64,000 nt of DNA, from the NCBI GenBank assembly GCA_963833745.1, contig CAWHZD010000001.1, positions 310,001 to 374,000 of the forward strand. The letters run 5' to 3'. The stretch comes from AP-15 sp963833745. Its GTDB lineage: Bacteria > Pseudomonadota > Alphaproteobacteria > ATCC43930 > CGMCC-115725. This document shows positions 8,092 to 16,970 of this stretch, one piece after another (positions within the stretch are counted from its first letter, which is position 1; every line of letters begins with the position of its first letter). Below the pieces are notes generated by a model that saw nothing but the letters and a program-made list of their open reading frames with translations, made no database searches and was not told where the DNA came from. The position numbers and the translations under genes are program-made.

Positions 8092-8750
8092 ATGTCATCC
8101 TTCTCGGGCCGCCGGGTTCGGGAAAGGGGACGCAGGCGAAGCGGATCGAGCAGAGCCGCGGAATTCGCCACCTTGCCACCGGCGACATGCTGCGCGCTGC
8201 AACGGCTTCCGGCAGCGAACTCGGGATGCGGGTCAAGGGCATCATGGATTCGGGCCAGCTGGTGCCCGACGGGATCATTATCGACATGATCGCCGCTCGC
8301 ATCGGCGAGCCGGATTGCGGCGACGGCTTTGTTCTCGACGGCTTTCCGCGGACCGTGCCCCAGGCACAGGCGCTCGATGAAATGCTAGCGCAGCGCTGCC
8401 TTCGCCTCGACCATGTCATCCAGATCCAGGTCGACGAAGCGGCCTTGATCGATCGACTTGCCGGGCGCTTTACCTGTGCGCAATGCGGTGCCAGCTATCA
8501 CGAGCGCTACAACCGCCCACGGATCGCCGGGGTGTGTGACGTCTGCAGCAGCTGCGAATTCATTCACCGGCCGGACGACGAGCCCGAAGCGGTGGCGGCG
8601 CGATTAAACGTCTATCGCCGGCAAACCGAACCGATTCTCCCATATTACCGGGCGCGCGACATTCTGCGCATTATCGACGGGATGCTGGGGATTGATGAGG
8701 TGACCCGGCGCATCGAAGAGATTCTGGGGCCGGACCGGCGGCCCAATTAG
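8088..8750 (+). CDS. adk: adenylate kinase with zinc-binding lid
   Basis: 220 aa. P-loop GPPGSGKGTQ at 7-16, AMP-site motif ATGDMLRAA near 30-38, and DGFPRT near 84-89. The lid has four cysteines at about 130, 133, 150 and 153 (CAQC ... CDVC), so it is the long, probably zinc-binding form. It converts ATP + AMP to two ADP. Coupled to secY, the usual bacterial arrangement. Confidence 0.98.
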   Translation: MNVILLGPPGSGKGTQAKRIEQSRGIRHLATGDMLRAATASGSELGMRVKGIMDSGQLVPDGIIIDMIAARIGEPDCGDGFVLDGFPRTVPQAQALDEMLAQRCLRLDHVIQIQVDEAALIDRLAGRFTCAQCGASYHERYNRPRIAGVCDVCSSCEFIHRPDDEPEAVAARLNVYRRQTEPILPYYRARDILRIIDGMLGIDEVTRRIEEILGPDRRPN

Positions 8751-8753
8751 TGT

Positions 8754-8769
8754 CCGGCAGCATTGCCGG
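8754..8769 (+). other. small perfect hairpin after adk
   Basis: CCGGCA and TGCCGG flank a 4-nt loop just after the adk stop. No T-run follows, so it is a weak candidate for a terminator; it may be an mRNA 3' stabiliser or chance in GC-rich DNA. Confidence 0.25.
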
Positions 8770-8789
8770 TCATAATGTCGCAGCCGGGA

Positions 8790-8817
8790 TTGACGCGAGG
8801 TCCATTATGGCTATACT
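8790..8817 (+). promoter_or_regulatory. sigma70-type promoter upstream of rpsM
   Basis: TTGACG (8790-8795) and TATACT (8812-8817) are separated by 16 bp in the 128-bp gap between adk and rpsM. Both boxes match the consensus in at least 5 of 6 positions. It would let rpsM-rpsK-rpoA-rplQ be transcribed separately from the spc operon. Confidence 0.65.
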
Positions 8818-8878
8818 GTTTGCCCTTGCGTAGGGCAGGACGCACCCTCACCTTACCTCTTTTGAAGGAGAAGCGCAC

Positions 8879-9247
8879 TTGGCGCGCATCGCTGGTGTCA
8901 ACATTCCGAACCAGAAGCGGGTGCCGATCGGACTGACGTACATCCACGGCATCGGCCGGACGACCGCCACGCAGATCTGCAGCAGGATCGGCATCCCGCC
9001 GGAACGGCGGGTACACGAGTTGACCGATGACGAGACGCTGCGGGTGCGTGAGTTGATCGACCGCGAATACACCGTCGAGGGCGATCTGCGCCGACTGGTG
9101 GCGATGAACATCAAACGGCTGATGGACCTCGGGTGCTATCGCGGATTACGCCATCGTAAGGGTTTACCGGTGCGCGGGCAGCGCACCCACACGAATGCGC
9201 GGACCCGAAAGGGGCCTGCTCGCCCGATCGCCGGGAAAAAGAAATAG
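8879..9247 (+). CDS. rpsM: 30S ribosomal protein S13
   Basis: 122 aa, family length. It starts at TTG 8879 with a strong Shine-Dalgarno GAAGGAG at 8863-8869; no ATG gives the conserved start ARIAGVNIPNQKRVPIGLTY. The C-terminus is the basic tail RGQRTHTNARTRKGPARPIA. S13 contacts the P-site tRNA and bridges the subunits. First gene of the alpha operon, behind its own promoter. Confidence 0.96.
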   Translation: MARIAGVNIPNQKRVPIGLTYIHGIGRTTATQICSRIGIPPERRVHELTDDETLRVRELIDREYTVEGDLRRLVAMNIKRLMDLGCYRGLRHRKGLPVRGQRTHTNARTRKGPARPIAGKKK

Positions 9248-9283
9248 CGGCCGAGCCCACCCCAAGACGTCGGAAACAGATTG

Positions 9284-9682
9284 ATGGCCAGATCAGGAGC
9301 CCCGGCGCCGCGCCTACGCCGGCGCGAGCGGAAAAACATCTCGTCGGGTACGGCGCACGTGAATGCGACGTTCAACAACACGATGATCACGATCACCGAC
9401 GCGCAGGGCAATACGATCGCTTGGTCGTCGTCGGGCAGTCAAGGTTTCAAAGGGTCGCGCAAATCGACCCCCTATGCGGCGCAGGTCGCCGCCGAAGATG
9501 CCGGGCGCAAGGCCATGGAGCATGGCATGCGGACCGTTGACATCGAAGTGAAGGGACCCGGCTCGGGGCGCGAATCTGCTTTGCGCGCATTGCAGTCGGT
9601 GGGTTTTGCCGTGACCTCGATCCGCGACGTGACGCCGATCCCGCATAATGGCTGCCGGCCGCCCAAGCGGCGTCGGGTCTGA
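9284..9682 (+). CDS. rpsK: 30S ribosomal protein S11
   Basis: 132 aa from ATG 9284 (a TTG one codon earlier is also in frame). Motifs: NISSGTAHVNATFNNTMITI, SSGSQGFKGSRKSTPYAAQ, and the near-invariant C-terminus TPIPHNGCRPPKRRRV. S11 lies on the platform near the mRNA exit. Confidence 0.98.
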   Translation: MARSGAPAPRLRRRERKNISSGTAHVNATFNNTMITITDAQGNTIAWSSSGSQGFKGSRKSTPYAAQVAAEDAGRKAMEHGMRTVDIEVKGPGSGRESALRALQSVGFAVTSIRDVTPIPHNGCRPPKRRRV

Positions 9683-9692
9683 CGGGCGAGTC

Positions 9693-9712
9693 GCCTCCGC
9701 CGGGGCGGAGGC
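9693..9712. promoter_or_regulatory. perfect 9-bp-arm palindrome between rpsK and rpoA
   Basis: GCCTCCGCC (9693-9701) and GGCGGAGGC (9704-9712) form a perfect inverted repeat 11 bp after the rpsK stop. It can form a very stable RNA hairpin and could attenuate, process or stabilise the rpsK-rpoA message. There is no T-run, so it is not a canonical terminator. Confidence 0.4.
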
Positions 9713-9795
9713 CGTTATCGAGAAAACTGCCGCTTGCCGTCCCGGCGATTGTCGTCGGCGGCGGGCATCTGCGCTAACCCACCGAGGTTCAAGTT

Positions 9796-10812
9796 GTGAT
9801 CCAAAAGAATTGGCAGACCCTGATCAAGCCGAAACAGCTTTCGGTAGAGCCGGGCGACGATCCAAAGCGGGTCGCTACCGTCGTCGCAGAACCGCTGGAG
9901 CGCGGGTTTGGTCTGACGCTCGGCAACGCTCTGCGACGGGTGCTGCTTTCCTCGCTGCAGGGCGCCGCCGTGACCTCGATCCAGATCGAGGGCGTGCTGC
10001 ACGAATTCTCGTCGATCCCGGGCGTGCTTGAGGACGTCACCGACATCGTGCTCAACGTCAAGAGCATTGATCTGCGAATGTACGGCGAAGGCCCGAAGCG
10101 CATGCGACTGCGTGCCAACGGGCCGGGCGAGGTTCGCGCCGGCGCGATCGAAACCGGGCATGACATCGACATCATGAACCCCGAAATGGTTATCTGCACG
10201 CTCGACGCCGGCACCCGACTGACGATGGAGCTCACCGTCGAGAACGGGAAAGGCTACCTGCCGGGAACGCAGAACCGGGCCGAAGATGCGCCGATCGGCT
10301 TGATCCCGGTCGATGCGCTGTTCAGTCCGGTGCGCAAGGTCTCCTACCGGGTTGAGAACACCCGGGTCGGCCAGGTGACGGACTATGACCGGCTGGCGAT
10401 GCGGGTCGAAACCAACGGGGCCGTGACGCCCGAGGATGCGGTGGCGCTGGCGGCCCGCATCCTGCAGGATCAACTGCAGTTGTTCATCAATTTCGAGGAG
10501 CCCCGCCATCCCTCCGACGATACGCGGCCGAGCGAACTGCCGTTCAACAAGAACCTTCTGCGCAAGGTCGACGAACTCGAGTTGTCGGTCCGCTCCGCCA
10601 ATTGTCTGAAGAACGACAACATCGTCTACATCGGCGACCTGGTTCAAAAGTCCGAGGCGGAAATGCTCAGGACTCCGAATTTCGGTCGAAAATCCTTGAA
10701 CGAGATCAAAGAAGTGCTGGCACAGATGGGGCTCCATCTCGGCATGGAAATCCCGAATTGGCCGCCTGAAAACATCGAAGACCTGGCCAAGCAACTCGAC
10801 GAGCCGTATTGA
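9796..10812 (+). CDS. rpoA: DNA-directed RNA polymerase alpha subunit
   Basis: 338 aa, family length, GTG start at 9796. The N-terminal dimerisation domain carries EPLERGFGLTLGNALRRVLL and the C-terminal domain carries ELELSVRSANCLKNDNIVYI and EAEMLRTPNFGRKSLNEIKE. The alpha dimer nucleates the polymerase core; the C-terminal domain contacts UP elements and activators. Standard position before rplQ. Confidence 0.99.
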   Translation: MIQKNWQTLIKPKQLSVEPGDDPKRVATVVAEPLERGFGLTLGNALRRVLLSSLQGAAVTSIQIEGVLHEFSSIPGVLEDVTDIVLNVKSIDLRMYGEGPKRMRLRANGPGEVRAGAIETGHDIDIMNPEMVICTLDAGTRLTMELTVENGKGYLPGTQNRAEDAPIGLIPVDALFSPVRKVSYRVENTRVGQVTDYDRLAMRVETNGAVTPEDAVALAARILQDQLQLFINFEEPRHPSDDTRPSELPFNKNLLRKVDELELSVRSANCLKNDNIVYIGDLVQKSEAEMLRTPNFGRKSLNEIKEVLAQMGLHLGMEIPNWPPENIEDLAKQLDEPY

Positions 10813-10819
10813 GGATCCG

Positions 10820-11239
10820 ATGCGTCATCGCCTGAAAGGCCGCAGCTTCAGCCGCCGCTCAGAGCATCGCAAGGCGATGTTCGAAAACCTTGCTGCGGCG
10901 CTGATCAAGCACGAGCAGATCACGACGACCTTGCCAAAGGCCAAGGATCTGCGACCGATCGTCGAGCGGCTGATCACGCTCGGCAAGCACGGCGGGCTTG
11001 CCAATCGGCGCCGGGCGATCGCCAAGCTGCAGGATGCGCCCCTTGCCAACAAGCTGATGACGACCCTGGCGCAGCGCTATGTCGGTCGCGCGGGCGGCTA
11101 TACCCGCATTATCAAGGCCGGCTTCCGCTATGGCGACAACGCGGCGATGGCAGTCATCGAGCTCGTCGATCGCGATCCGGCGGCAAAGGGCATGGATTCC
11201 GGGCCGACCGGAACCGAAGATCAGGAAGAAGCCGCCTGA
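10820..11239 (+). CDS. rplQ: 50S ribosomal protein L17
   Basis: 139 aa. MRHRLKGRSFSRRSEHRKAM is the L17 signature start, followed by LIKHEQITTTLPKAKDLRP and GYTRIIKAGFRYGDNAAMAV. The last 20 or so residues form an acidic tail. It ends the ribosomal block; the 150 bp after it contain no gene or clear T-rich terminator that I can see. Confidence 0.98.
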   Translation: MRHRLKGRSFSRRSEHRKAMFENLAAALIKHEQITTTLPKAKDLRPIVERLITLGKHGGLANRRRAIAKLQDAPLANKLMTTLAQRYVGRAGGYTRIIKAGFRYGDNAAMAVIELVDRDPAAKGMDSGPTGTEDQEEAA

Positions 11240-11392
11240 CGCCGAAGTTCGGCTTGGCGCCTTCGCGAGGGTAAAGCCGCGCGCCCACAAGCGGGCATGC
11301 CTGACGGCGAAGGTATCGGGCGTCGCGGCGCTCGGCGAGCATTCGCCCATCGAGTGCGGTCGCGCTTTCGTCGTCTTCATGAGCTGCCGAAG

Positions 11393-11668
11393 CTAAAGGG
11401 TCGGAAGTGCGGCGAAACCGACGCTGCCGTCGTCCTCGTCGTCGGCGACGCATAAGTTGCTCGCGCGAGCGCCGGCCGGGCCTTGACCAGCGGCCACGAT
11501 CATCGCTGCGACGGCGTCGTCCGGACCGGTGGCCAGCAACTCGACCGTCCCGTCGATGCGGTTGCGCACCCAGCCGCGCAGACCGAGTTCCGCCGCTAGC
11601 CGCGTTGCCCAGGCGCGATAGCCGACACCCTGGACGCGGCCCATGACGCGGAGTCGAACGGTTTTCAT
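11393..11668 (-). CDS. acyP: acylphosphatase
   Basis: 91 aa from ATG 11668 (MKTVRLRVMGRVQGVGYRAW), the usual family length. Signature: GRVQGVGYR with the catalytic Arg, then GLRGWVRNRIDGTVELLATG containing the catalytic Asn. It hydrolyses acyl phosphates such as carbamoyl phosphate and acetyl phosphate. Longer upstream in-frame extensions exist but lack family similarity. It faces the ribosomal block convergently. Confidence 0.92.
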   Translation of the reverse strand: MKTVRLRVMGRVQGVGYRAWATRLAAELGLRGWVRNRIDGTVELLATGPDDAVAAMIVAAGQGPAGARASNLCVADDEDDGSVGFAALPTL

Positions 11669-11883
11669 AACCCGTCGGTATAGCAAGTCAAAATCATCAA
11701 ACCCAACCGGCATTTGGTCGGTTCGAGCACGCCGGGGTGATTGCACGGATCACGAAGCGGTGGTGGATGGTATCATGCCGAACTCGGTCACAAACCCGGC
11801 GACATCCCGCCGGTCAACCGCGAAATGCGCAAATTGTTCGCTGTGGCAAAGCATACGTGGCCACGGCAGCCCGGAGGACGGCT

Positions 11884-12729
11884 ATGCGATATCGCTTGTT
11901 TGGCCCGACCGGGTGCGATGTGTCGCTGATCGGCATGGGCACCTGGTATCTCGACGCGGCGCATCGTCCGACGGCGGTCGCCGCGCTCGAGCGCGGCCTC
12001 GATCGCGGTATGAACCATATCGACACCGCTGAAATGTACGGGTCTGGAGCTGCGGAAGAACTGGTCGGCGAGGCGATCGCCGGTCGGCGCGATGAGGTTT
12101 TTCTGGTCTCCAAGGTGCTGCCGCAAAATGCGTCGCGTTCGGGGACACGCACCGCGTGCGAGCACTCGCTCTCCCGCCTGCGCACCGATCGGCTCGAGTG
12201 CTATCTGCTGCACTGGCGCGGTCCCCATCCGCTCCAGGATACGATCGCAGCGTTTGAGGAATTGCGCGGCGAGGGCAAGATCCGCAGTTGGGGGGTCAGC
12301 AACTTCGACGCGGACGACCTCGACGAGGTCATCGCCATCGCCGGCGACGGACGGCTCGCCTGCAACCAGGTGCTTTATCACCTGCAGGAGCGCGCCATCG
12401 AACATTCGGTCATCTCCAAATGCGAGGAGCAGGGTGCGGCTGTGGTCGCCTACAGCCCATTCGGTCACAACCGGTTTCCCGACCCGCAAACATCGGGTGG
12501 GCGCGTGTTGGCGGAGATTGGAGCCTTCCACGGTGCCACGCCACGCCAGGTGGCGCTGGCCTTCCTGGTGCGTCGTCCGTCGGTTTTCGCGATCGCCAAG
12601 GCATCCACCCCGCAACATGTCGAGGAAAACGCCGGCGCCGGGGATCTGCTGCTTTCGGCTGAGGAGGTCGCGCTGGTCGACGCCGCCTTCCGCCGCGGCA
12701 GCCGCAGGACGAGACTGCCGATGTTGTAG
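11884..12729 (+). CDS. aldo/keto reductase family oxidoreductase
   Basis: 281 aa from ATG 11884. TIM-barrel AKR pattern: HIDTAEMYGSGAAEELVGEA (Asp and Tyr of the catalytic tetrad), LVSKVLPQNASRSGT (Lys), LECYLLHWRGP (His) and KIRSWGVSNFDADDLDEVI. The C-terminal half has the NADPH-site region FLVRRPSVFAIAKAS. Probable NADPH-dependent carbonyl reductase of the YeaE/plant-type AKR subgroup; the substrate cannot be read from sequence. Monocistronic, between acyP and rpsB. Confidence 0.88.
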   Translation: MRYRLFGPTGCDVSLIGMGTWYLDAAHRPTAVAALERGLDRGMNHIDTAEMYGSGAAEELVGEAIAGRRDEVFLVSKVLPQNASRSGTRTACEHSLSRLRTDRLECYLLHWRGPHPLQDTIAAFEELRGEGKIRSWGVSNFDADDLDEVIAIAGDGRLACNQVLYHLQERAIEHSVISKCEEQGAAVVAYSPFGHNRFPDPQTSGGRVLAEIGAFHGATPRQVALAFLVRRPSVFAIAKASTPQHVEENAGAGDLLLSAEEVALVDAAFRRGSRRTRLPML

Positions 12730-12791
12730 GGTGCGATCAGGCGGCCTGCGCGCGCTTGCCAAATCGGCGGGCTCGCCTTACCTAGTCGTGT

Positions 12792-12808
12792 AACCCTCAC
12801 GCAGGGTT
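12792..12808 (+). promoter_or_regulatory. hairpin in the rpsB upstream region
   Basis: AACCCT and AGGGTT flank a 5-nt loop about 105 bp before the rpsB ATG. It may be part of an S2-responsive leader or a transcription stop for the preceding gene; no established leader motif is recognised. Confidence 0.25.
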
Positions 12809-12913
12809 GCGGCTCTCGGCGTTTGCGCGGATGAGCTGCTCCGGTGTCGGCGAATCCGGGTGGGCCGGGGTGCCGATTTCTCCTGCGGCGGTCCAACCGG
12901 AGAAGGATTTGTC

Positions 12914-13762
12914 ATGATCCCGACTTACACGATGCGCCAGCTGCTCGAAGCCGGCGTTCATTTCGGCCATCACACGCGGCGCTGGAACCCGAAAATGTCG
13001 CCTTACATCTTTGGCGTCCGCAACGGGATCCACATTATCGACCTCGAGCAGACGGTGCCGATGCTGCACCAGGGCCTGCAGGCGATCCGCGACGCGGTTT
13101 CGGCCGGGGGTAGGGTTTTGTTGGTCGGCACCAAGCGCCAGGCGCAGGAGCCGGTCGCCGAGGCCGCCAAGCGCTGTGGCCAATATTACGTCAACTACCG
13201 CTGGCTCGGCGGCATGCTGACCAACTTCAAGACAATTTCCCAATCGATCCGCCGGCTTCGCGAATTCGACGAGCGCCTCACCACGGAGCAGAGCGGACTG
13301 ACCAAGCGTGAGCTGTTGGAGTTGACGCGCGACCGCGACAAGCTGGAACGCGCCCTTGGCGGCATCAAGGAGATGGGTGGCCTGCCCGACATCTTGTTCG
13401 TCATTGACACGAACAAGGAGGCGATCGCGGTCGCCGAGGCGAACACGCTTCGCATCCCGGTCGTCGCGGTCCTCGATTCGAATTCGTCCCCCGACGGCAT
13501 CGCCTATCCGATCCCAGGCAATGACGACGCAATGCGCGCGATCCATCTCTATTGCGATTTGGTGTCAAACTCGGTGCTCGACGGTCTACAGGCCGAGCTG
13601 GCGGCCTCGGGTGTTGATATCGGCGCCCGTGCTGACGCGTCGGCCGACGATCTGCCCGAAGACGCAAACGGCGAGCTCGCCGGTGCGGCCGAGCCCCTGG
13701 CTGAGCAGGCAGGCGAGGCGATGCGGGCGGTCGAAACCGAGCCGGCCGCGGCCCACGCCTGA
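12914..13762 (+). CDS. rpsB: 30S ribosomal protein S2
   Basis: 282 aa from ATG 12914 with GGAGAAGGA upstream. Start MIPTYTMRQLLEAGVHFGHH and the core RRWNPKMSPYIFGVRNGIHI are diagnostic; VNYRWLGGMLTNFKTI and PVVAVLDSNSSPDGIAYPIP follow. The C-terminal 45 residues are an acidic Ala/Glu-rich extension typical of alphaproteobacteria. S2 binds the 30S subunit last. It heads the rpsB-tsf-pyrH-frr block. Confidence 0.98.
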   Translation: MIPTYTMRQLLEAGVHFGHHTRRWNPKMSPYIFGVRNGIHIIDLEQTVPMLHQGLQAIRDAVSAGGRVLLVGTKRQAQEPVAEAAKRCGQYYVNYRWLGGMLTNFKTISQSIRRLREFDERLTTEQSGLTKRELLELTRDRDKLERALGGIKEMGGLPDILFVIDTNKEAIAVAEANTLRIPVVAVLDSNSSPDGIAYPIPGNDDAMRAIHLYCDLVSNSVLDGLQAELAASGVDIGARADASADDLPEDANGELAGAAEPLAEQAGEAMRAVETEPAAAHA

Positions 13763-13851
13763 GTCACGCCGGCCGGCGGTCGGCAGGGCCGCACGGAGAT
13801 CAGCTGCCGCCTCGATGCGAGCGGGGCGGGCACAGAGAAAAGGATAGAGCG

Positions 13852-14784
13852 ATGCCCGAGGTGACCGCAGCGCTGGTAAAGCAGCTGCGCGAGAAGACCG
13901 GCGCAGGCATGATGGATTGCAAGCGGGCGCTTGGCGACAGCGACGGCGATATCGAGGCCGCTGTCGATTGGCTCCGCAAGAAGGGGCTGTCGGCTGCCGC
14001 CAGCAAAGCCGGACGGGTGGCCGCCGAAGGTCTTATCGGCGTCGCCACACACGGCACCGCGGGCGCCCTTGTCGAAGTCAATTCCGAGACCGATTTCGTC
14101 GCCCGCAACGAGGCCTTCCAGAGCTTCGTCCGGGAGGTTGCCGATCTGGCGGTAATCGGCGACGGTGAGCTCGAAACTCTGACCCGCGCTCCCTATCCTG
14201 GCACCGGCCGCACCGTCGAAGAAGAGCTGACCCATTTGATCGGCACCATCGGCGAGAATCTGGTGGTGCGCCGCTCGACGCGGCTCGCGGTTGCGCACGG
14301 CGCCGTGTTCTCGTACATGCACAATACGCTGGGGCCGGGGCTCGGCAAGATTGGCGTGATCGTGGCGCTGGAATCGACCGCGCCGCTGGCTGCGCTCTCC
14401 GATCTCGGCAGGCAGCTCGCGATGCACGTCGCCGCCGCCAGTCCGCTCTATCTTGACATCGCCTCGGTGCCGCCGGCAGCACTTGAGCGCGAGCGCGGCG
14501 TGCTGCGCGAGCAGGCCCGGGCCAGCGGCAAATCCGACGACATCATCGAGCGGATGGTCGAGGGACGGCTGCGCAAATTCTACGAAGAGGTCGTGCTGCT
14601 CGAGCAGATCTTTGTCGTCGACCAGGAAACGCGGATCGCCAAGGTGGTCGAGAACGCGGCCAAGGCGGCGAGCGCACCGATCGCGGTCACCGGATTTGCC
14701 CGCTTTGCGTTGGGTGAAGGCATCGAACGCAACCGTACCGACTTTGCCGCCGAGGTCGCGGCTGCAGCCCAAGTCAAGCACTAA
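13852..14784 (+). CDS. tsf: translation elongation factor Ts
   Basis: 310 aa. N-terminal UBA-like domain with LREKTGAGMMDCKRALGDSD, the EF-Tu contact motif TDFVARNE near 80-87, then the core dimerisation domain ending VTGFARFALGEGIE. EF-Ts releases GDP from EF-Tu. AAGGATAGAG precedes the ATG. Confidence 0.98.
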   Translation: MPEVTAALVKQLREKTGAGMMDCKRALGDSDGDIEAAVDWLRKKGLSAAASKAGRVAAEGLIGVATHGTAGALVEVNSETDFVARNEAFQSFVREVADLAVIGDGELETLTRAPYPGTGRTVEEELTHLIGTIGENLVVRRSTRLAVAHGAVFSYMHNTLGPGLGKIGVIVALESTAPLAALSDLGRQLAMHVAAASPLYLDIASVPPAALERERGVLREQARASGKSDDIIERMVEGRLRKFYEEVVLLEQIFVVDQETRIAKVVENAAKAASAPIAVTGFARFALGEGIERNRTDFAAEVAAAAQVKH

Positions 14785-14841
14785 GACCACCGCCGGTCGG
14801 CCTCAGGTGCACCGGCAGCGCAAAAGAGACAAGTGCCGCAT

Positions 14842-14870
14842 GCGACAATGCGGCCGATTTGGTGTAAATT
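14842..14870 (+). promoter_or_regulatory. possible promoter upstream of pyrH
   Basis: GCGACA (14842-14847) and TAAATT (14865-14870) lie 17 bp apart in the 134-bp tsf-pyrH gap. The matches are moderate, so this is a candidate only. Confidence 0.3.
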
Positions 14871-14918
14871 GGACCTCCGCGCAGCGTCGGCGCGGGACAG
14901 AGAGCAAGCGTAGGCCGC

Positions 14919-15644
14919 ATGGCTGCCGATCTCGGGTATCGCCGCGTTCTGTTAAAGCTCTCGGGTGAAGCGCTGATGGGGTCGCGAGAGGGCGGCCTCG
15001 ACCCCGACGTTGTCGCCCGCATTGCCGACGAGATCCAATCGGTACATGCGCTCGGCGTCGAGATCTGCCTGGTGATCGGCGGCGGCAACATCTTCCGCGG
15101 CGTGTCGGGAGCCTCGGCCGGAATGGAGCGGGCTTCGGCGGATTACATGGGCATGCTGGCGACGGTGATTAATTCGCTCGCCATGCAGAATGCGCTCGAG
15201 CGGCGCGGGGTGACAACGCGCGTCCAGTCGGCGATCTCGATGCAGGCCGTGTGCGAGCCCTATATCCGCCGCCGGGCCTTGCGCCATCTCGAAAAAAGGC
15301 GGCTCGTGATCTTCGCGGCCGGCACCGGCAATCCGTTTTTCACGACCGATACGGCGGCAGCGTTGCGCGCCTCGGAGATGGGCTGCGATGCGCTGCTGAA
15401 GGCGACCAAGGTCGATGGCGTGTACGACGCTGATCCCTATCGCGTTCCCAATGCAACCCGGTTCGACAGGCTCGACTACCGCGAGGTGCTGGCGCGCGAC
15501 TTGCATGTAATGGACGGTTCGGCGATCGCATTGGCGCGCGAAAACGCCATCCCGATCCTGGTATTCTCGATTCTCGAGGGCGGCGGGTTCGCGCGGGTTG
15601 TTCGCGGCGAAGGGCGCTACACGATTATCGACGGAAGAGGTTAG
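14919..15644 (+). CDS. pyrH: UMP kinase
   Basis: 241 aa, family length. Motifs: VLLKLSGEALMG, VIGGGNIFRGVSG, TGNPFFTTDTAAALRASEMG and LKATKVDGVYDADP. Hexameric amino-acid-kinase-fold enzyme converting UMP + ATP to UDP, unrelated to eukaryotic UMP/CMP kinases. Conserved neighbour of tsf and frr. Confidence 0.98.
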   Translation: MAADLGYRRVLLKLSGEALMGSREGGLDPDVVARIADEIQSVHALGVEICLVIGGGNIFRGVSGASAGMERASADYMGMLATVINSLAMQNALERRGVTTRVQSAISMQAVCEPYIRRRALRHLEKRRLVIFAAGTGNPFFTTDTAAALRASEMGCDALLKATKVDGVYDADPYRVPNATRFDRLDYREVLARDLHVMDGSAIALARENAIPILVFSILEGGGFARVVRGEGRYTIIDGRG

Positions 15645-15666
15645 TCTCGACGGGGAGTGAGATGTG

Positions 15667-16227
15667 ATGCCGGAAGATTCGCTGCTGAAGGATCTCGGCC
15701 GCCGCATGGACGGAGCCCTCGACGTGCTGCGCAAGGAATTCGGCGGGTTGCGCACCGGGCGCGCCTCGGCGAGCCTGCTCGAGCCGATTTCTGTCGCTGC
15801 CTATGGCGGCTCGATGCCGATCAGCCAGCTGGCGAACGTCAGCGTGCCCGAGCCGCGAATGATCACGGTGCAGGTCTGGGACCGGGCGATGGCGAAGGCG
15901 GTCGACAAGGCAATCCGCGAATCGGGTCTCGGGCTCAACCCGCAGACCGAGGGCCAGGTGATCCGCGTGCCGATCCCCGATCTGAACGAGGAGCGGCGTC
16001 GTGAATTGACCAAGGTCACCGCCAAATATGCCGAGCAGGCGCGGGTTTCGGTGCGCAATGTTCGGCGCGACGGCATCGAATTGCTGCGCCGCCAGGAAAA
16101 GGACGGCGAGATTTCTCAAGATCAGCAGCGCAAATTACAACAGGACGTCCAGCGGCTGACCGACGACGCGATCCACCGCATCGACGAAACCTTGGCGCAG
16201 AAGGACCGGGAGATCCTGCAAGTCTGA
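15667..16227 (+). CDS. frr: ribosome recycling factor
   Basis: 186 aa from ATG 15667 (a GTG codon directly before it is an alternative). Conserved features: LRKEFGGLRTGRASASLLEP, QPRMITVQVWD-like EPRMITVQVWD, and RVSVRNVRRDGIELLRRQEK. RRF with EF-G splits post-termination ribosomes. The stop overlaps the uppS ATG by one base. Confidence 0.98.
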   Translation: MPEDSLLKDLGRRMDGALDVLRKEFGGLRTGRASASLLEPISVAAYGGSMPISQLANVSVPEPRMITVQVWDRAMAKAVDKAIRESGLGLNPQTEGQVIRVPIPDLNEERRRELTKVTAKYAEQARVSVRNVRRDGIELLRRQEKDGEISQDQQRKLQQDVQRLTDDAIHRIDETLAQKDREILQV

Positions 16228-16970
16228 TGACGGTGACCAGCGCCGAGGATTCGGCGCCGCGTTCCTTGCCGCGGCATATAGCGATCATCATGGACGGCAA
16301 CGGCCGCTGGGCGCAGGCCCGCGGCTTGCCCCGCATCGCTGGCCATCGCCGCGGTGCGGAGGCGGTCAGGCGCGCCGTTTCCGGTGCCGTCGAACTCGGC
16401 ATCCCCTATCTGACCTTGTTCGGGTTCTCGTCCGAAAACTGGAAACGGCCATTGGGCGAGATCCACGATCTGATGGGTTTGTTGCGTCATTACTTGCTCG
16501 CTGAAATCGCCGAATTGCACCGCAACGGCATCCGCCTTAAGGTGATCGGCCAGATCGACCGCCTGGCGCCCGATATCGTCAGCCTGATCGAGCACGCCGA
16601 GGTGGTAACGCGTAAAAATTCCGCGATAACCTTGACGATGGCGCTGTCCTATGGCGGCCGGGCGGAGATCGTCGCCGCGGTGCGGGCGATCGCGGCGCGG
16701 ACGGCAACGGGCGATCAGGCGGTCGATGCGATCGACGAAGACTGCTTCGCCCGCCATCTGTTCACCGTGGGCCTGCCCGATCCCGATCTGTTGATCCGCA
16801 CCAGCGGCGAGCAGCGGATCAGTAACTTTCTGTTGTGGCAGTGCGCCTATTCCGAGTTGGTCTTTACCAAGACCTTATGGCCCGATTTCGCCAAGAGCGA
16901 CCTCGAACAGGCGATCGACGAATATTGCGGGCGCGAGCGCCGCTACGGGGCCCGGGTTGGCTCGCGCTGA
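16227..16970 (+). CDS. uppS: isoprenyl transferase (undecaprenyl diphosphate synthase type)
   Basis: 247 aa. Signature IIMDGNGRWAQARGL with catalytic Asp about 23, GHRRGAEAVRR, TLFGFSSENWKRP, ALSYGGRAEIVAA and DLLIRTSGEQRISNFLLWQ. It condenses farnesyl diphosphate with isopentenyl diphosphate to give the C55 carrier for peptidoglycan and O-antigen. Overlaps frr and cdsA. Confidence 0.97.
   Translation: MTVTSAEDSAPRSLPRHIAIIMDGNGRWAQARGLPRIAGHRRGAEAVRRAVSGAVELGIPYLTLFGFSSENWKRPLGEIHDLMGLLRHYLLAEIAELHRNGIRLKVIGQIDRLAPDIVSLIEHAEVVTRKNSAITLTMALSYGGRAEIVAAVRAIAARTATGDQAVDAIDEDCFARHLFTVGLPDPDLLIRTSGEQRISNFLLWQCAYSELVFTKTLWPDFAKSDLEQAIDEYCGRERRYGARVGSR

Noticed and set aside
12092..12793. 233-codon frame inside the aldo/keto reductase gene
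   Set aside because: Arg/Ser-rich out-of-frame shadow on the same strand.
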